From: Hyphomicrobiales bacterium
GTDB taxonomy: Bacteria; Pseudomonadota; Alphaproteobacteria; Rhizobiales; Aestuariivirgaceae
Assembly (NCBI GenBank): GCA_025359265.1
Contig: JANYHB010000011.1
Location: 1 to 36,038, forward strand
Direction of reading: 5' to 3'
Length of the DNA: 36,038 nucleotides
Part shown: positions 15,880 to 27,099 of the stretch, in pieces
How the letters are laid out: each line of letters begins with the position of its first letter
How positions within the stretch are numbered: position 1 is the stretch's first letter
Program-made: the position numbers and the translations under genes
Notes under the pieces: model-generated
Database searches by the model: none
Told to the model about the DNA's origin: nothing
The model's input: the letters and a program-made list of their open reading frames with translations, nothing else

Positions 15880-16714
15880 ACCAATCCAGCAGCGGCCGCC
15901 AATCTGAAGCGTGGCCGACAACAACGATGGCGGGCGTTGGCGGCTTATGCATGAGCACGAAAGCACCAGCTTCAGCAAGTGTGGTTTCACATACGTTTTG
16001 ATCAGGCATCGAGGCGTTTGAAATGATCGACACAGGGTCATCAACGGCGCGACCGCCTGCCATGAGAGCGGTGGCGATCTCAGCCAGATTCTTTACGGCC
16101 ATATACATCACGATGACGGGGGAGGCCAAAGCGATGGCTTTCCAATTGACATTTACCGGCATTTTTCCGGTGGCGTCGTGGCCCGTGAGAAAGATGACTG
16201 AATGGTTGGTGTCGCGGTGGGTGGCCGGAATGCCAGCATAGGCCAGCCCACCCACACCCGATGTTATGCCGGGCACGATGCGGAATGGAATTTTGGCTTT
16301 GGCCAAGCTTTGGCTTTCTTCACCGCCGCGACCGAACATAAATGGATCACCGCCCTTTAAGCGCAAAACGCGCTTTCCAGCACGCGCCAGTTCGATCAAT
16401 CGCAGCGAGATATCGCGCTGGATTGGCGATGGCTTGCCGCCGCGTTTGCCGGCATACTCAAGCTCTGCTCCGGTGCGCAACCAACGTAGAATATCCGGGT
16501 TGACCAAAGCGTCATAAACGACCACGTCGCAATTCTGCATGGCGTGATAACACAGCAGAGACATCAATCCAGGCGCACCGGGGCCGGCACCCACCAGCCA
16601 AACCCAGCCTTTTTCAAAGGTTGGAAAAGCTTCGCCATCGAGGCGCGCAAAGCCTTCGGCAGCACCTGAATGGGCTTGCCAATGCTTGACAGATTTGAGG
16701 GTTTCACTTGCCAT
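15845..16714 (-). CDS. cobA: Uroporphyrinogen-III C-methyltransferase
   Basis: This 289-residue enzyme (SUMT) transfers two SAM methyl groups to uroporphyrinogen III to give precorrin-2, the branch-point step to corrinoids and siroheme. It shows VWLVGAGPGAPGLMSL, YDALVNPDIL, LRLKGGDPFMFGRGGEE and GITSGVGGLAYAGIPATHR. About 35 residues precede the usual N-terminus. No CysG-type dehydrogenase domain is fused. AGGGATAAAT before the ATG is a fair ribosome site. It is first in the minus-strand cob operon and diverges from cbiD with only 23 bases between the two start codons. Confidence 0.94.
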   Translation of the reverse strand: MASETLKSVKHWQAHSGAAEGFARLDGEAFPTFEKGWVWLVGAGPGAPGLMSLLCYHAMQNCDVVVYDALVNPDILRWLRTGAELEYAGKRGGKPSPIQRDISLRLIELARAGKRVLRLKGGDPFMFGRGGEESQSLAKAKIPFRIVPGITSGVGGLAYAGIPATHRDTNHSVIFLTGHDATGKMPVNVNWKAIALASPVIVMYMAVKNLAEIATALMAGGRAVDDPVSIISNASMPDQNVCETTLAEAGAFVLMHKPPTPAIVVVGHASDWRPLLDWYAPALRANRIG

Positions 16715-16737
16715 ATTTATCCCTATACAATGACATT

Positions 16738-17778
16738 ATGCGCCAAGACAAACCCGAAGGAGAGCTTAAACGCGGCTGGACGACGGGGGCATGCGCCACG
16801 GCTGCGGTGAAAGCGGCTTTTTGGGCTTTGCGGGTGGGCACGTTTCCAGATCCGGTTTCGATTACTCTGCCCAAGGGCGAGCAGCCTGCTTTTGCCTTGG
16901 CGCTGACCGATAAGGGTGAGGGTTGGGCGCGCGCAGGCATTATCAAAGACGCAGGCGATGACCCTGATGTGACGCATGGTGCGATGATTATTGCCAAGGT
17001 GACATTGGGTGGTGAAGGGGTGCGGTTCACGGCGGGCGAGGGGGTTGGCATTGTTACAAAAGCAGGACTTCCCGTTGCGGTGGGGCAGCCGGCGATTAAC
17101 CCGGTGCCCCGCGCCATGATACTGGCAGAAATTGAAGCGCTTGGTGGTGGAGGCGTTGAAATTGAAATCTCAATTCCCGGCGGTGCTGAGTTGGCGCTGA
17201 AAACCTGGAATGGGCGTTTGGGCATTGTGGGCGGGCTTTCGATTTTAGGAACCACGGGTGTGGTGCATCCGTTTTCATGTGCGGCGTGGATTGCTTCCAT
17301 CCACCGCGGCATTGACGTGGCGCGGGCGGCGGGGTTTGGGCATGTGGCGGCCTGCACGGGTGCCACTTCGGAAGCTGCGGTTCAGGCGCATTTTGGCTTG
17401 CCCCTGGAAGCGATGTTGGACATGGGCGATTTTGCTGGCGGGGTTTTGAAATATTTGCGCAGCCACCCCGTGCCACGCATCACCCTTGGCGGTGGCTTTG
17501 GCAAAATGGTGAAACTGGCGCAGGGGCATATGGATTTGCATTCAGGAAGATCGCAAGTGGATTTTACGTGGTTGGCTGATCGGGTGCCGACGGCGATGAA
17601 AGAAAAAGTGCGGGTTGCCAACTCGGCCCTGGAAGTTTTGGAACTCTGCGGCCTGCCATTGGCGGCGCAGGTGGCGCAAGAAGCACAAACACAGGCCGCA
17701 AAAGTTGTGGCTGATTCAACGATGGCCGTGGATGTGATGATCATCAGCCGCGACGGAAAGATCATCGCGCATGCCTGA
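16738..17778 (+). CDS. cbiD: Cobalt-precorrin-5B C(1)-methyltransferase
   Basis: This 346-residue enzyme methylates C-1 of the corrin ring. The family N-terminus is plain: LKRGWTTGACATAAVKAAF, followed by ITLPKGEQPAF, NPVPRAMI, GGLSILGTTGVVHPFSCAAW and TLGGGFGKMVKLAQGHMDLHS (quoted in part). CbiD is best known from the anaerobic route, but also occurs in alphaproteobacteria that lack CobF. ATG 16738 has no SD; a TATACA at 16724-16729 lies where a -10 box would make an almost leaderless mRNA (inference). The gene overlaps cobK by 8 bases. Confidence 0.94.
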   Translation: MRQDKPEGELKRGWTTGACATAAVKAAFWALRVGTFPDPVSITLPKGEQPAFALALTDKGEGWARAGIIKDAGDDPDVTHGAMIIAKVTLGGEGVRFTAGEGVGIVTKAGLPVAVGQPAINPVPRAMILAEIEALGGGGVEIEISIPGGAELALKTWNGRLGIVGGLSILGTTGVVHPFSCAAWIASIHRGIDVARAAGFGHVAACTGATSEAAVQAHFGLPLEAMLDMGDFAGGVLKYLRSHPVPRITLGGGFGKMVKLAQGHMDLHSGRSQVDFTWLADRVPTAMKEKVRVANSALEVLELCGLPLAAQVAQEAQTQAAKVVADSTMAVDVMIISRDGKIIAHA

Positions 17779-18505
17779 GCAACGCATCCTATTATTGGGT
17801 GGAACGCGCATGGCACGAGAAGCGGCGAATGCGCTGGTGGCGCGTGGGCAACCGGTTGTCACCTCGCTGGCCGGGGTGACGCTGACACCGCATTTGCCGC
17901 AGGGCGAAATTCACGTTGGTGGCTTTGGCGGGGTTGCTGGGCTGATGAATTATTTAGCCCATGAGGCGTTTGATTGGGTTGTGGATGCCGCGCATCCCTT
18001 CGCCGCGCAAATGTCGGCGCATGCCCACGAGGCTTGCAAAAGTGTTGGCCTGAGATTGCTGAGGCTTGAAGCCCCTGCTTGGCAACCGCAGAAGGGCGAT
18101 GCGTGGCACAGGGTGGATTCCATGGTGCAAGCGGTTGAGGCTTTGCCGAGAAATGCCAAGGTGGTTATTACCGTGGGGCGCAAAGAGATTGCGGCATTTT
18201 TTGCGCGGGCTGATGTTTCGGGCGTGGCGCGCATGATCGAGGCGCCGAATTGCGCTGTGCCGGCGCACTGGCAAGCCTTATTTGAGCGGCCACCTTTCAC
18301 ATTGGAAGCCGAGATTGATTTGCTGCGCGCGTGTGGGGCGAGCCTTTTGGTCAGTAAAAATGCGGGTGGTGCGCGCGCCGCCAAACTTGATGCAGCTGCA
18401 GCGCTTGGCCTGGGCGTGGTGATGGTGGCGCGACCTTTTAAACCCGCAATCAAAACGGTTATAAATGTTTCTGAAATGCTTGGCACGCTGGGCTTTGCGG
18501 ACTAG
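17771..18505 (+). CDS. cobK: Precorrin-6A reductase
   Basis: This 244-residue NADPH-dependent reductase of the CobK/CbiJ family reduces precorrin-6A (or the cobalt form) to 6B. It shows ILLLGGTRMAREAANAL at the N-terminus, WVVDAAHPFAAQMSAHA near residue 75, KVVITVGRKE, and LVSKNAGGARAAKLDAA before the end. Its ATG lies inside the end of cbiD. The C1 methylation (CbiD) and the next reduction (CobK) are thus encoded as a coupled pair. Confidence 0.93.
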   Translation: MPEQRILLLGGTRMAREAANALVARGQPVVTSLAGVTLTPHLPQGEIHVGGFGGVAGLMNYLAHEAFDWVVDAAHPFAAQMSAHAHEACKSVGLRLLRLEAPAWQPQKGDAWHRVDSMVQAVEALPRNAKVVITVGRKEIAAFFARADVSGVARMIEAPNCAVPAHWQALFERPPFTLEAEIDLLRACGASLLVSKNAGGARAAKLDAAAALGLGVVMVARPFKPAIKTVINVSEMLGTLGFAD

Positions 18506-18537
18506 CCTGCAAGAATTCAGAATCGGAAACTCGCGTC

Positions 18538-19557
18538 ATGAAGAAATTTTTTGCTGTGGTCTGTTGCATGCTGGGCTTTGTGGTTGCAGCCCACGCTTCG
18601 ACATTAGCCGAGGTGAAAGCCCGCGGCGTTTTGAAATGCGGCGTTAACCCCGGCCTGCTGGGTTTTGCGCTGAAATCCGCTGACGGTGTGTGGCTGGGCT
18701 TTGATGTGGATTATTGCCGCGCCCTGGCCGCAGCGGTGTTGGGCGATGGCGGCAAAGTTGAATTTGTTTCGGCCACCACAACCGATCGCTTCGATAAATT
18801 GGCCAAGAGTGAAGTGGATGTATTGGCCCGCAACACCACATGGACGATGGAACGTGAAACCAAGATGCCGTTGCGTTTTGTGGGCATTTCCTATCACGAT
18901 GGGCAAGGATTTCTGGTGCCCAAATCCATCGGCGTGACGTCGGCTTTTCAATTGAACCAGGCGGCGGTGTGTTTTCTTTCCGGCACCACGACGCAGGCCA
19001 ATGTGGAAGATTTGTTCAAGGAAAAGAACATGGCTTTCACGCCCGTGACATTCAAGACCATTGATGAATTGGTGGTGGCGTTTCAGGCCAAGGGCGAAGC
19101 CAAGTGTGACGCTTACTCGGCCGATCAATCACAGCTTTATGCGGTGCGGTTGATGTTGGCCAAGCCCGACAACTATATTATTTTACCGGACATCATTTCA
19201 AAAGAACCCTTAGGACCGGCAGTTCGCGCAGGTGACGAGCAGTGGTTCAACATTGCGCGTTGGGTGTTGTTCGCTTTGATCAATGCTGAAGAACTTGGCG
19301 TTAAAGCCAAGACCGTTGACGATATGAAAGCTAATGACACGCGCCCCGAAGTGAAGCGGTTGCTGGGCACGGATGGGACATTCGGGGTTGATCTGGGGCT
19401 GGATGCAGACTGGGCGGCGCGCGCCATTAAGGCGGCGGGTAATTATGGTGAAATCTTCGAACGCAATCTGGGCAAGACCACGAAACTTGGCATTGAGCGT
19501 GGGCTGAATGCGCGCTGGAACGATGGCGGGATTTTATATTCGCCGCCGGTGCGGTGA
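18538..19557 (+). CDS. Amino-acid ABC transporter periplasmic binding protein (AapJ-like)
   Basis: This 339-residue exported protein has a Sec signal ending AHA at about residue 21, then TLAEVKARGVLKCGVNPGL, GFDVDYCRALAAAVLGD, VDVLARNTTWTMERET and YGEIFERNLG. This is the family-3 solute-binding pattern closest to the general L-amino-acid binding protein AapJ. No permease or ATPase genes follow; the next genes are on the other strand. It is an orphan that must borrow a transporter encoded elsewhere, or act as a receptor. It follows cobK by 32 bases but has no evident link to cobalamin. Confidence 0.88.
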   Translation: MKKFFAVVCCMLGFVVAAHASTLAEVKARGVLKCGVNPGLLGFALKSADGVWLGFDVDYCRALAAAVLGDGGKVEFVSATTTDRFDKLAKSEVDVLARNTTWTMERETKMPLRFVGISYHDGQGFLVPKSIGVTSAFQLNQAAVCFLSGTTTQANVEDLFKEKNMAFTPVTFKTIDELVVAFQAKGEAKCDAYSADQSQLYAVRLMLAKPDNYIILPDIISKEPLGPAVRAGDEQWFNIARWVLFALINAEELGVKAKTVDDMKANDTRPEVKRLLGTDGTFGVDLGLDADWAARAIKAAGNYGEIFERNLGKTTKLGIERGLNARWNDGGILYSPPVR

Positions 19558-19635
19558 GATTGGGCGCGGCCGCGGCCTGCGGGCAGGGGTTGGTAAAATG
19601 GAACGTGCTGGCGGGTGCACAAAGCTGTGGCCTGA

Positions 19636-20460
19636 CTAACCTGAGGCGACAGGTCTTCCACTGGCACCCCATTGGGCCCAGCTGCCGTCATACAGGGCGT
19701 GGTTGGATGCGCCCAGTTGGGTGAGCGCCAACGTGATAATTGCTGCCGTAACACCAGAGCCGCAAGACGTGATGACAGGTTTTTGTGGGTCTATTCCGGT
19801 ACTTGCAAAAGCCTCTGCAAGTTGTGCTTGAGGTTTTAGCATGCCTTCGGCGGTGAGCAAACGCGCATAATGCAGGTTATGGGCCCCGGGAATGTGACCT
19901 GGCTTGACGCCGGGGCGGGGTTCAGGCTCTTCACCGCGAAAGCGGGCGGGCGAACGGGCATCGACGATTTGGGCTGAGGTGGTTGCCACCTCATCGCTGT
20001 TTCGAACCATGTGTGGTTTGAGAGTGGCACTGAACTGGCTGATGGTGGGTGGAGAAGGCTGGCCCCGAGACGTGGCGCGCCCTTCAGCCAACCATTTTTT
20101 CAGCCCGCCGTCCAGAACGGACACCTTTTCATGGCCGAAGACTTTAAACATCCACCAGCAACGGGCCGCGGAAAACAGCCCGTAAGAATCATAAGCAAGC
20201 ACATGGCTTGTGTTGCCAACTCCAAAACGCTGCATGGCAAAGGCAAAGTCTGAAGCGGTTGGCAGCATGTGTGGCAGGGGCGATGTCTGATCGGAGGTTT
20301 TATCGAGGTCAAAAAACCTGGCACCCGGAATATGCGCGCTTTCATATTCTTCAAACGCGTTGCGCTGCAAATTCGGCAGGTGCCACGTTGCGTCGAGAAC
20401 CACCAGATTAGCATCATTCAAGTGGGCGGCCAACCACTGCGTTGAAACCAGATTGCTCAT
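19636..20460 (-). CDS. sseA: 3-mercaptopyruvate/thiosulfate sulfurtransferase
   Basis: This 274-residue two-domain rhodanese has a catalytic loop CGSGVTA (Cys233) in the C-terminal domain, the CG[ST]GVTA type of mercaptopyruvate sulfurtransferases. The N-terminal domain has HIPGARFFDLDKTSD and VLDGGLKKWLAEG. It moves sulfur from 3-mercaptopyruvate to thiol acceptors. Its ATG overlaps the cysK stop by 4 bases (ATGA), tying cysteine synthesis and sulfur transfer into one operon. Confidence 0.92.
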   Translation of the reverse strand: MSNLVSTQWLAAHLNDANLVVLDATWHLPNLQRNAFEEYESAHIPGARFFDLDKTSDQTSPLPHMLPTASDFAFAMQRFGVGNTSHVLAYDSYGLFSAARCWWMFKVFGHEKVSVLDGGLKKWLAEGRATSRGQPSPPTISQFSATLKPHMVRNSDEVATTSAQIVDARSPARFRGEEPEPRPGVKPGHIPGAHNLHYARLLTAEGMLKPQAQLAEAFASTGIDPQKPVITSCGSGVTAAIITLALTQLGASNHALYDGSWAQWGASGRPVASG

Positions 20461-21476
20461 ACGGGTTCAAAAGCTTTGGGTGCCGTTGAAGGTGCTTCCA
20501 ACCAAGCCGGAACCGGCAGGTTCTTGGAACGCAAAAATTCTGGATTGAACAGCTTGGAAGCATAGCGCGTGCCATAGTCACACAAAATAGTGACGATGGT
20601 GTGGCCGGTGCCCATCTCGTTGGCCAATCGCATTGCGCCCGCCACATTTATGCCGGTTGATCCACCCATGCACAGGCCTTCATGTTGCAACAAATCGAAA
20701 GCAATTTGCACGGCCTCATCGTCATGGATTTGATAGGCCTGATCAACCACAGCGCCTTCCAAATTGGCCGTGATGCGGCCTTGGCCGATGCCTTCGGTGA
20801 TGGATGAACCTTCGGATTTCAATACGCCGGTTTTGTAAAAACTATACAAGGCCGCACCCATTGGGTCTGCCAAGGCAATTTTGATATTTTTATTTTTGGC
20901 TTTCAACGCCATGGATACACCAGCCAGCGTTCCACCGGAACCCACCGCACACACAAAGCCATCAACCTTGCCATCAGTTTGTTCCCAAATTTCTGGGCCT
21001 GTGCCTTCGATATGGGCTTGGCGGTTGGCCACATTGTCAAATTGGTTGGCCCAAACCGCGCCCATCGCAGTTGCCAAACGGCCTGAGTATTTCACATAGT
21101 TGTTGGGATTCTTGTAAGCCACCGCAGGCACCTCAACCAATTCCGCGCCCAGTTGCCTGATCGCATCTTTCTTTTCCTGGCTTTGGGTTTCGGGAATGAC
21201 GATCACGGTTTTATATCCCAATGCATTGGCAACCACGCAAAGGCCAATGCCAGTGTTGCCAGCCGTACCTTCGACAATTGTGCCGCCCGGTTTCAATGCG
21301 CCGGATTTTTCCGCAGCGCGAATAATGAAAAGAGCGGCGCGGTCTTTCACCGATTGGCCGGGGTTCATGAATTCGGCTTTGCCTAATATTGTGCAGCCGG
21401 TGAGTTCTGATGCACGGCGCAGTTTGATGAGTGGCGTGTTGCCGATGGCTTCGATGACTGAGGGGCGGATGTTCAT
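20457..21476 (-). CDS. cysK: Cysteine synthase A
   Basis: This 339-residue fold-type II PLP enzyme makes cysteine from O-acetylserine and sulfide. Lys44 in NPGQSVKDRAALF is the PLP Schiff-base residue; VEGTAGNTGIGLC is the substrate loop, and GSGGTLAGVS binds the PLP phosphate. The protein is longer than E. coli CysK because of its C-terminal extension, as is usual for the alphaproteobacterial form. ACAAGG precedes the start. The gene begins 18 bases after a terminator-like hairpin that follows tRNA-Asn, leaving no room for its own promoter between them. Confidence 0.92.
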   Translation of the reverse strand: MNIRPSVIEAIGNTPLIKLRRASELTGCTILGKAEFMNPGQSVKDRAALFIIRAAEKSGALKPGGTIVEGTAGNTGIGLCVVANALGYKTVIVIPETQSQEKKDAIRQLGAELVEVPAVAYKNPNNYVKYSGRLATAMGAVWANQFDNVANRQAHIEGTGPEIWEQTDGKVDGFVCAVGSGGTLAGVSMALKAKNKNIKIALADPMGAALYSFYKTGVLKSEGSSITEGIGQGRITANLEGAVVDQAYQIHDDEAVQIAFDLLQHEGLCMGGSTGINVAGAMRLANEMGTGHTIVTILCDYGTRYASKLFNPEFLRSKNLPVPAWLEAPSTAPKAFEPV

Positions 21477-21493
21477 ATGAAACCTTGTAAAGC

Positions 21494-21522
21494 AAAAGGA
21501 CCGATGTTGCCATCGGCCCTTT
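21494..21522 (-). terminator. Terminator-like hairpin between tRNA-Asn and cysK
   Basis: Read on the minus strand, AAAGGGCCGATG pairs with CATCGGTCCTTTT around a GCAA tetraloop, giving a stem of about 12 bp with one G-T pair and a T-rich end. It lies directly after the tRNA 3' end and 18 bases before the cysK start codon. It should end tRNA transcription, or act as a leaky or regulated terminator for cysK-sseA. Confidence 0.8.
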
Positions 21523-21529
21523 CAAAATC

Positions 21530-21605
21530 TGGCTCCTCGAGCTGGACTCGAACCAGCGACCATTCGATTAACAGTCGAATGCTCTACCAACTGAGCTATC
21601 GAGGA
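21530..21605 (-). tRNA. tRNA-Asn (GTT)
   Basis: This is a 76-base cloverleaf with acceptor TCCTCGA/TCGAGGA, D-arm TAGCTCAGTTGGTAGAGCA, anticodon stem-loop TTCGA-CTGTTAA-TCGAA (anticodon GTT), a TTCGAGT T-loop and an encoded CCA end. It is followed by a terminator-type hairpin. Confidence 0.95.
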
Positions 21606-21775
21606 ATAAGATCGACTTGAACTCTGAGGAAACATCAAAGTTCAGAAAGGTTGATCGACCAAAAACCTTTGCGCGATGTTGACTTTTTTACCAAAAGCCA
21701 ACCCACACAGGCGGCGCTATAACCTTGAACCGCTGCGCATGGAAGCACTTTTTTCCACGGTGATTCAATGGAAAT

Positions 21776-21849
21776 TGGAGGCTCCGGAGGGAATCGAACC
21801 CCCATTCAAGGATTTGCAGTCCTCTGCGTAACCATTCCGCCACGGAGCC
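21776..21849 (-). tRNA. tRNA-Cys (GCA)
   Basis: This is a 74-base cloverleaf with acceptor GGCTCCG/CGGAGCC, anticodon stem-loop AGGA-CTGCAAA-TCCT (anticodon GCA), a GGTTCGATTCC T-arm and an encoded CCA. It lies upstream of tRNA-Asn and of the cysteine synthase operon on the same strand; the closeness to cysK may be coincidence. Confidence 0.95.
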
Positions 21850-21865
21850 TTTATCTGCGGCGCGG

Positions 21866-21894
21866 TCTATAGGGGAATGTTGCACACAGCACAA
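21866..21894 (-). promoter_or_regulatory. Sigma-70-like promoter for tRNA-Cys
   Basis: On the minus strand TTGTGC (-35) and TATAGA (-10) are separated by 17 bases and would start transcription about 10 bases before the mature tRNA-Cys end. Spacing and position fit a housekeeping promoter; it was predicted by eye. Confidence 0.55.
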
Positions 21895-22120
21895 CACTCT
21901 GGAAGCTTCGACAGTAATCAACGGGTTGATTCTGCACGTGTCGCGTTTGCAACACCCTTAATTTTCTGTTTACCTTAATCACAAAACGCCGGTTCATGTT
22001 TGCAATCTGTTTTGCACCACCCTATATCGGATTGTCATATGGATGTGGAATCGTGAGGCATGCCGATCTCGGCGGGTTGCGTGGATCACGCGTTAAGTGT
22101 TGAACAGCAGGGGATTCAGC

Positions 22121-23530
22121 GTGAGTTTGATGGATAAGTTTCGTTTTACGTCACTTTCTGGTTTAGCGTTTTTGATGGTGGCACAAGCGGCAAGTGGAGA
22201 AACCCTTTCAGGCGCTTTGCTGGAAGCTTACCGCAAGAACCCGACATTGAATTCCGCGCGGGCAGGCCAGCGCGCTACAGATGAAGCCGTGCCGCAAGCG
22301 CTTTCCGGTTGGCGGCCCACCGTTACGGCGCAAGCTGCCGTGCAACAGGATTGGGCTTTCAGCTCGGCCCAAGCTTCGGTCAACCCATTCACCGGGGCCT
22401 CCACGCCCAATCAGACGTATCTGGCGCCAACGCAGGAAACCTATTTGATCCAGTTGCGACAACCCGTGTTCCGCGGCTTTAAAACAATTGAAAGCACCCG
22501 CGTTGCCGAGGCGCAAGTAAGGGGCGGGCAGCAGCAACTTTTGGTTACCGAACAAACGGTTCTGCTGAATGGGGTGCAAGCCTATCTGGATGTGATCAGA
22601 GATCGGCGCACATTACAGTTGCGCCAACAAAACCTGGGGGTGTTGAACGATCAGTTGCGGGCCAGCAACGCGCGTTTCAAGGCCGGGGAATTGACCCGTA
22701 CCGACGTTGCGCAATCGCAAGCCGGGGTGGCCACGGCAAAAGCCGCCTTGGCGGGAACGACTGCGCAATTGCGGGCCAGCGAGGCCGCTTTTGAACAGAT
22801 TATCGGCCACAAGCCGGATCGGCTGGCAACGCCACCAGCGGCGCGCGCGCCGGCCAGTTTGGACCAGGCGCTGGATATTGCCCACGAAACCAATCCTCAA
22901 ATTCTAGCCTCTGCCCAAAATGTGTTGGCCGCTGAACACAGCGTTGGCGTGGCTTTCAGCGGGCTGCTTCCGCAGGCTGATTTAACGGGCACTTATACCT
23001 ATTTGGCGCAGCAGAATGGCACGAGTGGCTATGAATTCAGCAAAAGTGATCTTGCTGTGGCAGGAACGCTGACGGTGCCCATTTATGAAGCCGGGCTGAT
23101 TTACTCACAGGTGCGCGCGGCAAAGCAAAGAGCCAGCCAGAGCCGCATCAGTGTGATTGATACCGTGCGCCAAATCCGCCAAGCTGTGGCCACCAATTGG
23201 GCGGCCTATACGTCCACCAAGCAGGCGGTGCAATCAAGCGGCACCAGCGTTTCTGCATCGCAAACTGCCTATGAGGGCACCAAGCAGGAATATCAGGTGG
23301 GCTCACGTTCCACCATCGATGTGCTGAATGCCGAGCAAACTCTTTTGAACGCCCAAATTTCAGACGTTTCGTTGAAACACGATTTGATTCTTGCGTCTTA
23401 TCGGTTGCAGGCTTCCATTGGCCATCTCACCGGCCGTCATTTGCATTTGGGCACGCCCTATGATCCGACGCAAAACTACAATGAAGTTCATTATAAATTT
23501 ATCGGCACCCACGCAGATGTTTTGCAATAG
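22121..23530 (+). CDS. tolC: TolC-family outer membrane channel
   Basis: This outer-membrane efflux/secretion protein of about 469 residues has a signal sequence ending near QAASGE, then the LLEAYRKNPTLNSARAGQRA repeat start. Two long Ala/Gln-rich helical repeats follow (around residues 35-225 and 240-440), with the second-repeat signature ALDIAHETNPQILASAQNVL (quoted in part). The GTG at 22121 has AGGGG 8 bases upstream; ATG 22130 and GTG 22097 are weaker choices. It forms a trimeric channel for RND pumps or type I secretion. Three GANTC sites (21928, 22048, 22113) lie in its upstream region. Confidence 0.9.
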   Translation: MSLMDKFRFTSLSGLAFLMVAQAASGETLSGALLEAYRKNPTLNSARAGQRATDEAVPQALSGWRPTVTAQAAVQQDWAFSSAQASVNPFTGASTPNQTYLAPTQETYLIQLRQPVFRGFKTIESTRVAEAQVRGGQQQLLVTEQTVLLNGVQAYLDVIRDRRTLQLRQQNLGVLNDQLRASNARFKAGELTRTDVAQSQAGVATAKAALAGTTAQLRASEAAFEQIIGHKPDRLATPPAARAPASLDQALDIAHETNPQILASAQNVLAAEHSVGVAFSGLLPQADLTGTYTYLAQQNGTSGYEFSKSDLAVAGTLTVPIYEAGLIYSQVRAAKQRASQSRISVIDTVRQIRQAVATNWAAYTSTKQAVQSSGTSVSASQTAYEGTKQEYQVGSRSTIDVLNAEQTLLNAQISDVSLKHDLILASYRLQASIGHLTGRHLHLGTPYDPTQNYNEVHYKFIGTHADVLQ

Positions 23531-23636
23531 GCGTTGCGCGATCCATGCATCTCTTGTCGACAGGGCTTGCCGGTTCCATTAGATTGCAAATTGCATTCGG
23601 GATTTTCCGGTTGCCGGTAATTTTACGGGCGAAACA

Positions 23637-24389
23637 GTGACTGCTGAACCACGCGTTGAAGATTTGCTGGCCACCATTCGCAAGGCCATCGACCAGGATA
23701 TCAGCGAACTCGACAAGCGAGGCGCTGTTGCAAAAGCGCAGGATCAGCGCGGGGATGCCGATCAAGATATTGCGCAGTTGCGCGGGCGTGTGGGCCGCCA
23801 AAAACTGGAGGCACCGCAGGCGCCTGTTGTGCCCCGGCCGTTTGCCAGCGTGGCGCCCAAATTAGAGCCGCGCAGCACCGGGGTGGGTGCCATTCTTTCC
23901 GGCAAGGAATTATCAGCGGCCCTGCGGCCAGCGCCAATTCTGCGCCCCAGCTACGCAGAGGAGCCAACGCAGCCACGCATAAGGCCGCAGCGCCCACCCA
24001 TTGAGCGCATGCCGGCCCCGCGGTTTTTACCCGTGATCGAGCCCTATGAAGTTGAACCCGCTGCCGCGCCGCCACAGCCTGCCTACACACAAGCCCCACA
24101 TGATGTGGCTTGGGTGGAAGAGGCAGTTCAGCAGCGTGAGCAGGCCTATTATCCCGTGCCACAAAACCAGGCGTTGATGTCGGCTGAATCAGCTTATGCG
24201 GCACAGGCCTCGTTTCAGGCTTTGTCGAACAGTTTGATGGCGCAGCTCAGTGGCAATGGCCAACTTGAAAACATGGCGCGTGAGATGCTGGGGCCGTTGC
24301 TGAAAAATTGGTTGGATGACCATTTGCCGCCGCTGGTGGAAAAACTGGTGCGCGAGGAAATTGAGCGCGTGGCACGGCGCGGACGCTAG
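23637..24389 (+). CDS. popZ: PopZ-like polar organizing protein (DUF2497)
   Basis: This 250-residue protein has a short N-terminal helix (AEPRVEDLLATIRKAIDQD), a long Pro/Ala-rich and poorly ordered middle (about 60-170), and a C-terminal helical module. That module reads LENMAREMLGPLLKNWLDDH and continues LPPLVEKLVREEIERVARR, the DUF2497/PopZ signature. In Caulobacter and Agrobacterium PopZ makes a polar scaffold that anchors the chromosome origin and cell-cycle factors; the disordered linker and C-terminal oligomerising helices fit that. The GTG start has no strong SD. The position just before valS is typical of alphaproteobacteria. Confidence 0.85.
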   Translation: MTAEPRVEDLLATIRKAIDQDISELDKRGAVAKAQDQRGDADQDIAQLRGRVGRQKLEAPQAPVVPRPFASVAPKLEPRSTGVGAILSGKELSAALRPAPILRPSYAEEPTQPRIRPQRPPIERMPAPRFLPVIEPYEVEPAAAPPQPAYTQAPHDVAWVEEAVQQREQAYYPVPQNQALMSAESAYAAQASFQALSNSLMAQLSGNGQLENMAREMLGPLLKNWLDDHLPPLVEKLVREEIERVARRGR

Positions 24390-24450
24390 TTGCCCTCTCG
24401 CCCGCAGCCTGCTTTAAGCGCCGCAAAACTTTAACAGCAAAGACCCCACC

Positions 24451-27082
<2,632 letters not shown>

Positions 27083-27099
<17 letters not shown>

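Noticed and set aside
15880-16044. Long N-terminal extension of cobB
   Set aside because: It is the antisense-free reading of cobA in another frame; the conserved CobB N-terminus starts at the P-loop region, and ATG 15879 or TTG 15852 suffice.
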